From Halorubrum laminariae (lineage in GTDB: Archaea; Halobacteriota; Halobacteria; Halobacteriales; Haloferacaceae), in NCBI RefSeq assembly GCF_024494655.1, contig NZ_JANHDL010000013.1:26635-90634 (forward strand): a DNA stretch of 64,000 bases, given 5' to 3'. This document shows, piece by piece, positions 8,912-17,035 of the stretch; the stretch's first letter is position 1; each line of letters starts with the position of its first letter. The notes under the pieces are model-generated. The model ran no database searches. It had not been told where the DNA came from and worked only from the letters and a program-made list of their open reading frames with translations. The position numbers were made by a program, and so were the translations under genes.

Positions 8912-9367
8912 TCACTCTGCGTAGGCGACGCAGACTTGCTCCCACTTGCCCACGTCCTCCAACTCCGCCTGCAGTTCGTCGGCGTACTCCTGAACGAGCC
9001 GTTCGGCCGCTTCGAACTCCTCGTCCGAAACGCCGTCGTCACCGCTCCCGCCGAGGCCGAGCGCGCCCTTGATCGAGTCGACGAGACCGCCGCCGGACCC
9101 GCCGCCGTCGGATCCCCCCGGCGCACCGCCCATCGCCGCGACCTGTGACCTGACGTTCTCCAACTCCGGCATGATCGTCGGGAGACTCGACGTGTCGGCG
9201 ACCAGCCGGGCAGCGTCCGGATCACCGGGATTTTCGATCTCGAATTCGATTGCGGTCATGATGAGTCCCCACTCTTGACTGGAGAATCGGGAGGCCGCCA
9301 CGCGGTCGTTGAACTGCGAGTCGACGGTCATTCGCTCGCCGACGATCGCGTCCGTCCAATCGCTCAT
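8912..9367 (-). CDS. DUF5799-like haloarchaeal protein
   Basis: 151 residues, acidic. It starts MSDWTDAIVGERMTVDSQF and contains QEWGLIMTAIEFEIENPGDPDAA, which I associate with the haloarchaea-specific DUF5799 family. The middle has a Gly/Ser-rich flexible linker (GGAPGGSDGGGSGGG) and the C-terminus is a predicted helix (EEFEAAERLVQEYADELQ). The start at 9367 fits a TATA-like cttttact (minus strand, about 9390-9397). It converges on rnp4. Function unknown. Confidence 0.75.
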   Translation of the reverse strand: MSDWTDAIVGERMTVDSQFNDRVAASRFSSQEWGLIMTAIEFEIENPGDPDAARLVADTSSLPTIMPELENVRSQVAAMGGAPGGSDGGGSGGGLVDSIKGALGLGGSGDDGVSDEEFEAAERLVQEYADELQAELEDVGKWEQVCVAYAE

Positions 9368-9452
9368 ACCCGGGCGTTCGTCGGTCGCGAGTAAAAGCCC
9401 GTCCCCGCGAATCGACGCGTCCGACACGCTCGGCGGCCCGACGTGCGCTCCG

Positions 9453-10592
9453 TCAGCACCTGAGTGCGTCGAACGCCTCGCCCGCCAGACCCGGACCGTT
9501 CGGCACCTCTATCGCGCCGTCGACGACCTGACACGGATCGGCGGCGAGGTCGTCTTTGAGGAGCGACCGGGTCGCGAGTCCGCACGGACGCACGTCGGGT
9601 ATCGCGGCCGCGACGTGGACCGCGGCGGTCCGCGCGACGACCGCGTCGATCGTCGTGGTAACGACCGGGTCGACGCCGGCCGCACGCGCCCGCAGCGCCG
9701 CCGACAGCGCGCGGTCGGGGCCGCCGAGCGCCATCGGCTTCACCACGATCACGTCGGCCGCTCGGGCGTCGAGAACCGCGTCGAGGTCGTGTTCCGAAAG
9801 CGACTCGTCGAGGGCGATCGGCACCGGCGCGTCGGCCCGGAGCCGCGCCGCGGCATCGAGGTCGGCTGCGGGGAGCGGCTGCTCGACGTACTCCAGATCG
9901 AACGGCGCGAACCGGTCGAGCGTCGCCCGCGCCGTCGGGAGGTCCCACGCGCCGTTCGCGTCCGCCCGCAGCGCGACCGCGTCGCCGACGGCGTCCCGGA
10001 CAGCGCGGAACCGCGCCGCATCCGCGTCGACCGACCGCGCGCCGACCTTCACCTTGAGACAGTCGAACCCCTCGTCGACGGCGCTGGCCGCGGCCGCGGC
10101 GGTCGCGTCCGGATCGGCGTCGCCGATCGTCGCGTTGACCGGCACGGTCTCGGCGGGCGGTGGGAGGTCGCAGTCCGCGACGAGTTCCGCCGACAGCGAT
10201 CGCTCAGCGTCGCGGGCCGCGGCGTCAGCGAGCGCGAGCGCGAGACCGTGGCGGGCCGCGGGGGTCTCCGCCGGATCGAGGCGGGTGAGCGGATCGGTGG
10301 AAGTCGGACCCGAGGAGATCGGATCGGATTGACGCTGATCGGAGACGGGTGTCTCGTCGTCAGCCGCCACGGTAGAGACCCCAGCGTCGAGGAGCGCGGA
10401 CTCGCATGCCGACAGCGACTCGGTCCAGCCGGGCAACGGCGTCGCCTCGCCGACTCCCGTCGCGCGCGACGAGTCCGAATCGGCGGTGTCGACGGAAACC
10501 ACGAACCCCTCGCGGTCGCGAATCGGCCCGCGGGCGGTGTCGAGCGGGCTCACCAGTTTGAGCGCGAAGGGACGCAGCGACGCCCGGGTCAC
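9453..10592 (-). CDS. menC: o-succinylbenzoate synthase
   Basis: 379 residues of the enolase superfamily. The KxK catalytic pair is in CLKVKVGARS; the metal ligands Asp, Glu and Asp are in LRADANGAWDL, LEYVEQPLP and PIALDES; the late Lys is in VIVVKPMALGG. It dehydrates SHCHC to o-succinylbenzoate in menaquinone synthesis. The GTG start at 10592 overlaps the menA stop (GTGA), and the upstream in-frame extension is an antiphase shadow of menA. A low-complexity, Ser/Thr/Asp-rich insertion sits at about residues 70-105. Confidence 0.9.
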   Translation of the reverse strand: MTRASLRPFALKLVSPLDTARGPIRDREGFVVSVDTADSDSSRATGVGEATPLPGWTESLSACESALLDAGVSTVAADDETPVSDQRQSDPISSGPTSTDPLTRLDPAETPAARHGLALALADAAARDAERSLSAELVADCDLPPPAETVPVNATIGDADPDATAAAAASAVDEGFDCLKVKVGARSVDADAARFRAVRDAVGDAVALRADANGAWDLPTARATLDRFAPFDLEYVEQPLPAADLDAAARLRADAPVPIALDESLSEHDLDAVLDARAADVIVVKPMALGGPDRALSAALRARAAGVDPVVTTTIDAVVARTAAVHVAAAIPDVRPCGLATRSLLKDDLAADPCQVVDGAIEVPNGPGLAGEAFDALRC

Positions 10593-11518
10593 AGCGCGAT
10601 TCCGACGGCGAACGCGACGGCGTACGCCGCGAGCAGTTTGCCGGTCGATTCGAGCGCCGGATTGAGGGCGTCGCCTGCCGTCTCCGTCAGCACGGTCCGA
10701 GCGACTGCGACGGCGAGCGGGAGGGTGACGAGCGGCAAGAGTGCGGTGAGTCCGTACCCGTTCGCGAGGAACCAGAACGGGACGAGATACGGGAGCCCGA
10801 GGAGCGCGCAGAACTGCGCGCGAGAGAACCGGTAGCCGAACCGCACCGCGAGGGTTCGCTTCCCCGTCTCGGCGTCTTCTTCGAGGTCGCGGACGTTGTT
10901 GACGACGAGGATGTTCGTCGAGAGCGCGGCGATAGGGAGGCTCGCGACGATCGCGGCCTGCGTGACGGTTCCGGGCGGTATCCACAGCGGGAACGCGCCG
11001 GCGGCGAGCGCGGCCGCCTGCACGTAGTAGGTGCCGGTGACGGCGATCACGCCGAAAAACAGGAACACGAACACGTCGCCGAGCCCGTGATATCCCAGCG
11101 GGTACGGGCCGCCGGTGTACGCGATTCCGGCGGCTACGGACGCGAGCCCGATCACGAGGATCGGGACGCCGCCGACGGCGACGAGGTACGTCCCGACGCC
11201 GATCGCGGCCGCGAACGTGAGCCACATCGCCCGTTTCACCTCGTGGGGCTCGATGAGTCCGCTCGCGACGACGCGGGTGAACCCCTCGCGGTCGTCGGTG
11301 TCAGCGCCCTGGATCGCATCGTAGTAGTCGTTCGCGAAGTTCGTGCCGACTTGGATCAGCGCCGCCCCGACGAGCGCCGCCAGCGCGGGAAGCGGGGCGA
11401 ACACGCCGGTGTCGACTGCGAGCCCGACGCCGACGATCACGGGCGCGGCCGCCGCGGGCAGCGTCTGCGGCCGCGCGGCGATCACCCATGCCCGTCGCCG
11501 AGACACCTCGATGCTCAT
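10589..11518 (-). CDS. menA: 1,4-dihydroxy-2-naphthoate polyprenyltransferase
   Basis: 309 residues of the UbiA prenyltransferase superfamily with eight or nine membrane helices. The polyprenyl-diphosphate/Mg site is NFANDYYDAIQGAD (NDxxD) and the second Asp-rich loop is VNNVRDLEEDAETGKRT. It attaches the isoprenoid tail to DHNA in menaquinone synthesis. The first gene of a menA-menC operon, with a 4-nt overlap. A TATA element (minus strand gcttaag, about 11543-11550) is correctly placed for leaderless initiation at ATG 11518. Confidence 0.92.
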   Translation of the reverse strand: MSIEVSRRRAWVIAARPQTLPAAAAPVIVGVGLAVDTGVFAPLPALAALVGAALIQVGTNFANDYYDAIQGADTDDREGFTRVVASGLIEPHEVKRAMWLTFAAAIGVGTYLVAVGGVPILVIGLASVAAGIAYTGGPYPLGYHGLGDVFVFLFFGVIAVTGTYYVQAAALAAGAFPLWIPPGTVTQAAIVASLPIAALSTNILVVNNVRDLEEDAETGKRTLAVRFGYRFSRAQFCALLGLPYLVPFWFLANGYGLTALLPLVTLPLAVAVARTVLTETAGDALNPALESTGKLLAAYAVAFAVGIAL

Positions 11519-11654
11519 TACGCGTGGTTGGGTCGTCTCGCTTCTTAAGCTTACCATCGCCGACATCGACGGAGTCGCACAGGGCTTGGCGGGAGCAGCC
11601 CCGATCAACCGCACCGAGGCACACACCTATTACCGTGTACCGTGAGAACGCACC

Positions 11655-12197
11655 ATGGCTCGCGTACCTTACGCCGACGAGTCGGATGTTCCGGACGAGT
11701 ACGAGGATCTTCTGCAGTCGTCGCTGCAGGGCAAGCCGATGCACGTCTACGAGTCGATCGGCAACAACCCCGAGGTGCTCGCCGGACTGCGGTCGTTCTT
11801 CGGGTCGCTGTGGACGGACAGCGGACTCACCGATCGGGAACGGGAACTCGTGATCCTCGCGGTCGCCGCCGAGGTCCGAAACCGGTACGAGTGGCACCAG
11901 CACGTCAACATCGCCCGCGACGTGGGCATCGACGACGCCGACATCGCCGCGGTCGGGCGGAGCGACCACGCGTCGCTCGACGACGACGAGGCAGCCCTCC
12001 TCGACTACGCGCTGGCGGTGGCCCGTGATGAGGTCGACGGAGTCGCACACGACGAGATCGCCGCGCGCTACGACGACGACGCGATCGTCGGAATCGCTGC
12101 GATCGCGGGTGCCTACGGCGCGCTCGGACAGATGATCGACGCGTTCGACCTCGAGTTAGAGGACGGAACGTCGTTTCACGGCTGGGATCCGCGGTAG
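11655..12197 (+). CDS. carboxymuconolactone decarboxylase (AhpD-like) family protein
   Basis: 180 residues, all-helical CMD/AhpD fold. The conserved segment around the usual active site reads LTDRERELVILAVAAEVRNRYEWHQHVNIARDVG. The E-W-x-x-H pattern is kept, but the CxxC redox pair of AhpD peroxidases is absent, so a thiol-peroxidase role is unlikely. It is closer to the 4-carboxymuconolactone decarboxylase-type subgroup of unknown substrate. TATA-like ctattacc (11627-11634) supports the start. It diverges from menA. Confidence 0.8.
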   Translation: MARVPYADESDVPDEYEDLLQSSLQGKPMHVYESIGNNPEVLAGLRSFFGSLWTDSGLTDRERELVILAVAAEVRNRYEWHQHVNIARDVGIDDADIAAVGRSDHASLDDDEAALLDYALAVARDEVDGVAHDEIAARYDDDAIVGIAAIAGAYGALGQMIDAFDLELEDGTSFHGWDPR

Positions 12198-12284
12198 CGA
12201 GCGCGCGGAGGTGCCTCGTTGCGGCCGCTCGATGGCGGACAGACCCGAGAAAACCGATAGATACGACAGCGTTCGACCCCTTTC

Positions 12285-12569
12285 ATGGATATGATCGACA
12301 CCACGGCGGCGGAGGAGAACGGCGTAACCGCGCGGTACGAGGAGTCGGGCGGCGAGCGGCTACTTACGTTTTCAGTCGACGGCGCGACGGCGACGGTCGC
12401 CCAGAACGTCGACGGCTACGCGATGTTGAAGGTTCGGTCGGGACCGACGGGAGACGAACTGGAGCGCTACTACGGGTTCGACATGGCCCTTGACCACGCC
12501 GCGGAACTGCTCGGCGTCGCGGTCGGCGATCTTCCGGTCCCGGAGGCCGCCGCGGACATGGGGATGTAG
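12285..12569 (+). CDS. small conserved haloarchaeal protein, function unknown
   Basis: 94 residues, acidic, no membrane segment. It looks like a short beta-sheet domain (ARYEESGGERLLTFSVDGATATVAQN) followed by a helix (ELERYYGFDMALDHAAELLGV). I do not recognise the family with certainty. Two in-frame ATGs are possible (12285 and 12291). The next gene (VOC) follows 44 nt later on the same strand. Confidence 0.7.
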   Translation: MDMIDTTAAEENGVTARYEESGGERLLTFSVDGATATVAQNVDGYAMLKVRSGPTGDELERYYGFDMALDHAAELLGVAVGDLPVPEAAADMGM

Positions 12570-12613
12570 CGCGGGTCGTCACCGTTTTCTCTGCGGTCGC
12601 CGATCCCCTACTC

Positions 12614-13051
12614 GTGTCAGACTCACCAGCCGCGTCCGACCCGACTGCACACCACGTCGGCGTCACCGTCTCCGACCTCGACCGCGCGATCGGCTTTTAC
12701 ACCGATACGTTCGGACTCGACCTCGTCGCCGAGTTCTCGGTTGGCGGCGAGGCCTTCGCGGAGGCGGTCGACGTCGACGGCGCATCCGCGGCGTTCGCGC
12801 ACCTCGACGCCGACGGCGCGATCGTCGAACTCGTCGAGTACGATCCGGAAGGCGAGCCAGCGCCCGACCCCGAGTTGAACCGTCCGGGAGCGATCCACCT
12901 CGGACTCTCCGTCGACGACGTGGAGGCGTTCTACGCCGACCTCGACGACGCTGTCACCACGCTCTCGCCGCCACGGACCACGTCGAGCGGGACGACAATC
13001 CTGTTCGTCGCCGACCCCGAGGGAAACCTGATCGAGATTCTCGACGCTTGA
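12614..13051 (+). CDS. VOC (glyoxalase/bleomycin-resistance) superfamily protein
   Basis: 145 residues with two beta-alpha-beta-beta-beta modules: HHVGVTVSDLDRAIGFYTDTFGL and then IHLGLSVDDVEAFYADL, ending in VADPEGNLIEILDA. The metal-ligand candidates are His in HHVG, Glu in IVELVEY, His in IHLG and Glu in LIEI. Substrate cannot be predicted: family members range from glyoxalase I and methylmalonyl-CoA epimerase to dioxygenases. The GTG at 12614 is taken as the start. The gene converges on metG. Confidence 0.85.
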   Translation: MSDSPAASDPTAHHVGVTVSDLDRAIGFYTDTFGLDLVAEFSVGGEAFAEAVDVDGASAAFAHLDADGAIVELVEYDPEGEPAPDPELNRPGAIHLGLSVDDVEAFYADLDDAVTTLSPPRTTSSGTTILFVADPEGNLIEILDA

Positions 13052-13082
13052 CCGGAGACACCCACGGACTACGGATCTCGGC

Positions 13083-15254
13083 TCACTTCACTTTCGTTCC
13101 CGGGACGGCGTCCTCGTAGGTCGTCAGGAGGTCGGCCTCCTCGCCCGCCGCGAGGACCATCCCGTTCGACTCGACGCCGAACAGCTCCGCCTTCTCCATG
13201 TTCGCGAGGACGATGACCTTCGTGTCTGGCAGGTTCTCCACGTCATGGAGCTGTTTCAGCCCCGCGACGATCGTCCGGGTCTCCGCGCCGAGGTCGACGC
13301 GGAGTCGGAGGAGGTCGTCCGCGCCCTCGATGCCCTCGGCTTCCTCGATTTTCCCCACCCGGATGTCGAGGTCTTGGAACTGGTCGAAGCTGATGCGGTC
13401 GTCGCTGAGAGGTTCGATGTCGGTCATGTCGTCGCCGTCGGTTTCGTCGCCGTCGGTTTCGTCGCCGTCGGTTTCGTCGCTGTCGTCGGCGTCTTCGTCG
13501 GCGTCGTCATCCTCCGCCTCGGCGATGCGCGATTCGAGCTTCTCGTTGAGCGCCTCGACGCGCTCGTCTTCGATCTGTTCGAACAGCTCCGTCGGCTCCG
13601 CGAGGTCGCCCGCGGGCCCCTCGCGAGCGGCCTCGACGGTGACCTCGTGGACGGAGCCGTCCTCGCCGAGCTGCTCCCAGAGCCGCTCGCACTTCTCGGG
13701 GGCAATCGGTTCGAAGAGGACAGCGATCGCCTTCGCGATCGCGACGCAGTCGTGGATGACCTGCGCGGCCTCGTCGGGGTCGTCGTCGACGAGGTTCCAC
13801 GGCTCGCTCCGCTGGATGTACTCGTTTCCGAAGCGCGCCAGTCCGGTGACGGCGTCACCGAGCGCGCGTACGGAGTAGTCGTTGACGGCCGCCTCGACGT
13901 CGGCGATCGCCTCGTCGATCCGCTCTGCGACCTCCTCGCTCGTCGCATCCGCAATCGGGGCCTCGTCGTAGTTGCGGTGGGCGAAAAGCAACGAGCGGTA
14001 GAGGAAGTTGCCGACGGTTCCGACGAGTTCGGTGTTCACGCGGTCGGCAAACTTCTCCCACGAGAAGTCCACGTCCTGCTGGAATCCGCCGTTGGTCGCG
14101 AGGTAGTATCGCAGCGGATCCGGATGAAATCCCTCGTCCAAGTACTCGTCGGCCCACACGGCGCGGTCGCGGCTGGTCGAGAACCCCTTGCCGCCGAGGG
14201 TGACGAACCCGCTCGCCATCACTGCCCGCGGCTCCGTGTGGTCGGTCGCCTCCAGCATCGCGGGCCAGAAGATCGTGTGGTGCTGGATGATGTCGCGGCC
14301 GATCACGTGGACGATCTCGCCGCCCTCGGGGTGCGCGTCGCTCGCGTTCTCCGTCCAGGCCGCCTCCCAGTCGAAGGCGTCCGCGCCGACGCGTTCGGAG
14401 TACTGTTTCGTCGAGGAGATGTATTCGATCGGGGCATCGACCCAGACGTACAGGACGAGGTCCTGCTCGGCGGCTTCGCCGCCTTCCCGAGGCGACTCCG
14501 TTGCCTCGCCGCCGGGGTAGTCGATACCCCAGTCCATGTCGCGGGTGATACACCAGTCTTGGAGCCCCTGCTCGATCCACTCGCGGGGCTGGTTCCGGGC
14601 GTTGGAGGTGCCCTCAAGCCGGTCGAGGAAGCCGGAGAGATACTCCGAAAACGCGGAGACTTCGAAGAATTTGTGTGTGCGCTCGCGGTACTCCGCGGGA
14701 TTCCCCGAGATGGTCGAGACGGGGTCTTCGACCTCGCCGGGTTCGAGGTGGCGCTGGCACCCCTCGTCGCACTCGTCGCCGCGTGCGTGCGCGCCGCAGT
14801 ACGGGCAGGTCCCCTCGACGTACCGGTCGGGGAGGTACTGGTCGTCGACGGGGTCGTACGCGACCATGATCTCTTTCTCGTAGAGGTGACCGGCCTCGTC
14901 GAGGTCGCGAACCAACTGCTGGGTCGTCTCCGTGTTGGTCTCGTCGTGGGTGTGGCCGTAATTGTCGAACTCGACGTTGAACTTCGGGAACGTCGCGGCG
15001 TACGTCTCGTGCCAGTCGAGCGCGAATGCCTCGGGCGAGACGCCCTCCTGATCGGCGTTGACCGCGACGGGCGTGCCGTGCATGTCTGAACCGGAGACGA
15101 AGGCGGTCTCCTGTCCGAGCCGTTCGAGCGCGCGGCTGTACACGTCGCCGCCGACGTAGGTTCGGAGGTGACCGATGTGGAGGTCGCCGTTGGCGTACGG
15201 CAGTCCACAGGTCACCACCGCCGGACGGTCGGTAGGGAAATCGTCGTGGCTCAT
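13083..15254 (-). CDS. metG: methionyl-tRNA synthetase with C-terminal tRNA-binding domain
   Basis: 723 residues. The HIGH signature is in LHIGHLRTYVGGD. The zinc knuckles are CPYCGAHARGDECDEGC, and the KMSKS-equivalent loop is GGKGFSTSRD. The C-terminal 110 residues (ISFDQFQDLDIRVGKIEEAEG...) form the EMAPII/Trbp111 tRNA-binding domain. Between catalytic body and this domain lies an extremely acidic linker of repeated D-G-D-E-T units. ATG 15254 (MSHDDFPTDRP) matches family starts; the frame extends further upstream without support. Confidence 0.96.
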   Translation of the reverse strand: MSHDDFPTDRPAVVTCGLPYANGDLHIGHLRTYVGGDVYSRALERLGQETAFVSGSDMHGTPVAVNADQEGVSPEAFALDWHETYAATFPKFNVEFDNYGHTHDETNTETTQQLVRDLDEAGHLYEKEIMVAYDPVDDQYLPDRYVEGTCPYCGAHARGDECDEGCQRHLEPGEVEDPVSTISGNPAEYRERTHKFFEVSAFSEYLSGFLDRLEGTSNARNQPREWIEQGLQDWCITRDMDWGIDYPGGEATESPREGGEAAEQDLVLYVWVDAPIEYISSTKQYSERVGADAFDWEAAWTENASDAHPEGGEIVHVIGRDIIQHHTIFWPAMLEATDHTEPRAVMASGFVTLGGKGFSTSRDRAVWADEYLDEGFHPDPLRYYLATNGGFQQDVDFSWEKFADRVNTELVGTVGNFLYRSLLFAHRNYDEAPIADATSEEVAERIDEAIADVEAAVNDYSVRALGDAVTGLARFGNEYIQRSEPWNLVDDDPDEAAQVIHDCVAIAKAIAVLFEPIAPEKCERLWEQLGEDGSVHEVTVEAAREGPAGDLAEPTELFEQIEDERVEALNEKLESRIAEAEDDDADEDADDSDETDGDETDGDETDGDDMTDIEPLSDDRISFDQFQDLDIRVGKIEEAEGIEGADDLLRLRVDLGAETRTIVAGLKQLHDVENLPDTKVIVLANMEKAELFGVESNGMVLAAGEEADLLTTYEDAVPGTKVK
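13431..13482 (-). repeat. 15-bp tandem repeat in the metG linker
   Basis: Three copies of a 15-bp unit containing gtcgccgtcggtttc (plus-strand reading) encode D-G-D-E-T repeats in the acidic linker between the synthetase body and the tRNA-binding domain. It is a likely slippage-prone, length-variable site. Confidence 0.8.
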
Positions 15255-15378
15255 GTGGTGTGTGTATATCGTGTATCGGTCGATCGGGCCTAAAGCCCGC
15301 TGGTTCGTCGGCGGCGATCGGTCTCGTCTCTCTCGCGAGCTCGACACCGGCGATCCGCTCTCGTCTCTCCCGCTGCGG

Positions 15379-16296
15379 TCACAACAGTCCGCGAACGATC
15401 CGCGCCGCATCCGCCGCGGTCGGCGCGAGCACGTACACGATCGGTTCGACGCCGACCGCACCGGTCTGATAGAGCACGAGCGTCTCGGCGTCGCCCTCGG
15501 TGACAGCCACGTTCGCGGCCGAGATAGCGTCGGCGACCGCCTCGCGCGTCGGCCGCTCCGGGTCGAACTCGACAGTCGGATGCGACGCGGCGAGCGTTTC
15601 GACAGTCGCCGGATCGTATCGGAGGTTCACCGCGCCGCGAGCCGTCGCTCCGGCCTCGCGGGCTGCGAGGAGGACGCTCGCGACGTGCTCGCTCACGCCG
15701 AACTCGGGCTCGCCCGGGACCATCGCCTGTCCCTTCACGTCGACGAGCCGACCGGGGACGGCGGCGACATCGTCGACGGTCGTCGCGTCGTCCAGACACT
15801 CGACCACGTTCGCGCCGACGTTGGGGATCAGCCCGGCGAATCCCGACGCGTTCGTCAGGGTTCGGAGCCCGCGTCGGACTGATCCGAGGACGCGCTCGCG
15901 CTCTCTGAGGCCGCTATCCGGGTCATGGACCGAGAACTCGACGTCGGCGTCCGACAGCGCCGGCATTGCTTCCTCATGGAGGTCAGCGAGGAGGTCGCCC
16001 TCCTCCAGCCGGCGGATCAGCACCTCGATCTCGACGAGCGCGGCGACGGGCGTGAGGTCGCCGGCAGCGAGTCCCTCGCCGACCCGGTCGACGAGTTCAC
16101 GGACGCGGTCGTCGGTGACGACGCGCTCGTGGCGGGCGACCTCGCCGTGTGCGTACTTCGAGACCGCCGACTGCGAGATGCCGAGCGCGTCGGCGACTTC
16201 GAGCTGGGTGAACCCCCGATCGCGGAGATCCTCGGCCAGCATCGACCGCACGGTCGGAAGAAACTCGTCGACGACGACTTCCTCGATGAACTTCAT
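15379..16296 (-). CDS. thiR: HTH-ThiN fusion, ThiR-type thiamine-pathway regulator
   Basis: 305 residues. Residues 1-70 hold an XRE-like helix-turn-helix ([24 protein letters not shown]). Residues 130-305 are a ThiN-type thiamine-phosphate-binding domain ([58 protein letters not shown]). In euryarchaea, HTH-ThiN proteins (ThiR) repress thiamine synthesis and transport genes when thiamine phosphate is bound; ThiDN fusions are instead enzymes. The HTH context favours the regulator. The start overlaps the dcd stop by 4 nt (ATGA). Confidence 0.85.
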   Translation of the reverse strand: MKFIEEVVVDEFLPTVRSMLAEDLRDRGFTQLEVADALGISQSAVSKYAHGEVARHERVVTDDRVRELVDRVGEGLAAGDLTPVAALVEIEVLIRRLEEGDLLADLHEEAMPALSDADVEFSVHDPDSGLRERERVLGSVRRGLRTLTNASGFAGLIPNVGANVVECLDDATTVDDVAAVPGRLVDVKGQAMVPGEPEFGVSEHVASVLLAAREAGATARGAVNLRYDPATVETLAASHPTVEFDPERPTREAVADAISAANVAVTEGDAETLVLYQTGAVGVEPIVYVLAPTAADAARIVRGLL

Positions 16297-16922
16297 CGAG
16301 GGTCACCGTCGGAGGCGACGGACGCGTCCGACTCGTTGCTCGCGGCGGCGAACTCGGTATCGTCGCCGATCCGCGAGGCCTGCGGACCGTCTTGATCCTG
16401 ATACTTCGAGCCGCGGTCGGTGCCGTACGGTCGGTCGGCGGGGCGTTTGAGTTCCGTGAAGATGAGCTGTGAGACGCGCATCCCCGGCGTCAACGCGACC
16501 GGTGCGGCACCGAGGTTGGACAGTTCGAGCGTGATCTGTCCGCGGTAGCCGGGGTCGACGATCCCCGCGGTCGCGTGGATGACGATCGCGAGGCGACCGA
16601 GCGAAGACCGACCCTGAACGGTCGCCAGCAGATCCGGCGGGATCTCGACGCGCTCCGCGGTCGTCCCCAACACGAAGTCACCTGGATGGAGAATAAACTC
16701 CTCTCCCTCCTCGACGGTCGTCTCCGTGACGTACTCGCCCACCTCGTCGGCCTCGGTCGGGTGGATACAGGGAATGTTCGTGCGCTGGAACTCCAAGAAC
16801 CGCTCGCCGAGACGGAGGTCGACGCTCGCGGGCTGGACCTGTTGGTCGACATCGTCGAGCGGTTCGATCGCGAGGTCCCCGTCTGCGAGCCGGTCGAGGA
16901 TGTCCGCATCCGATAATATCAT
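16293..16922 (-). CDS. dcd: dCTP deaminase
   Basis: 209 residues of the trimeric dUTPase/dCTP deaminase fold. Key motifs are [24 protein letters not shown], the nucleotide-binding [28 protein letters not shown] region with its catalytic Glu equivalent in TLELSNLG, and GMRVSQLIF. It deaminates dCTP to dUTP for thymidylate synthesis. A tail of about 20 residues is low complexity. A TATA element (minus strand atttata, 16946-16952) fits leaderless start at 16922. It is first in a dcd-thiR pair. Confidence 0.93.
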   Translation of the reverse strand: MILSDADILDRLADGDLAIEPLDDVDQQVQPASVDLRLGERFLEFQRTNIPCIHPTEADEVGEYVTETTVEEGEEFILHPGDFVLGTTAERVEIPPDLLATVQGRSSLGRLAIVIHATAGIVDPGYRGQITLELSNLGAAPVALTPGMRVSQLIFTELKRPADRPYGTDRGSKYQDQDGPQASRIGDDTEFAAASNESDASVASDGDPR

Positions 16923-17035
16923 ACCGGGAGAGGGTGCGCAGTCGGTATAAATCCTGCAAAACGCTCGTCCGAGCCCGCGAACCGATCGCCCCGTCGACCG
17001 CTAACTCCTTTAAACTCGACGCACACCGTCCGCCC

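Noticed and set aside
13245..15089. 614-residue open frame opposite metG
   Set aside because: Long antisense frames are expected at this GC content; composition is Arg/Val/Asp-rich with no domain, and metG on the other strand is unambiguous.
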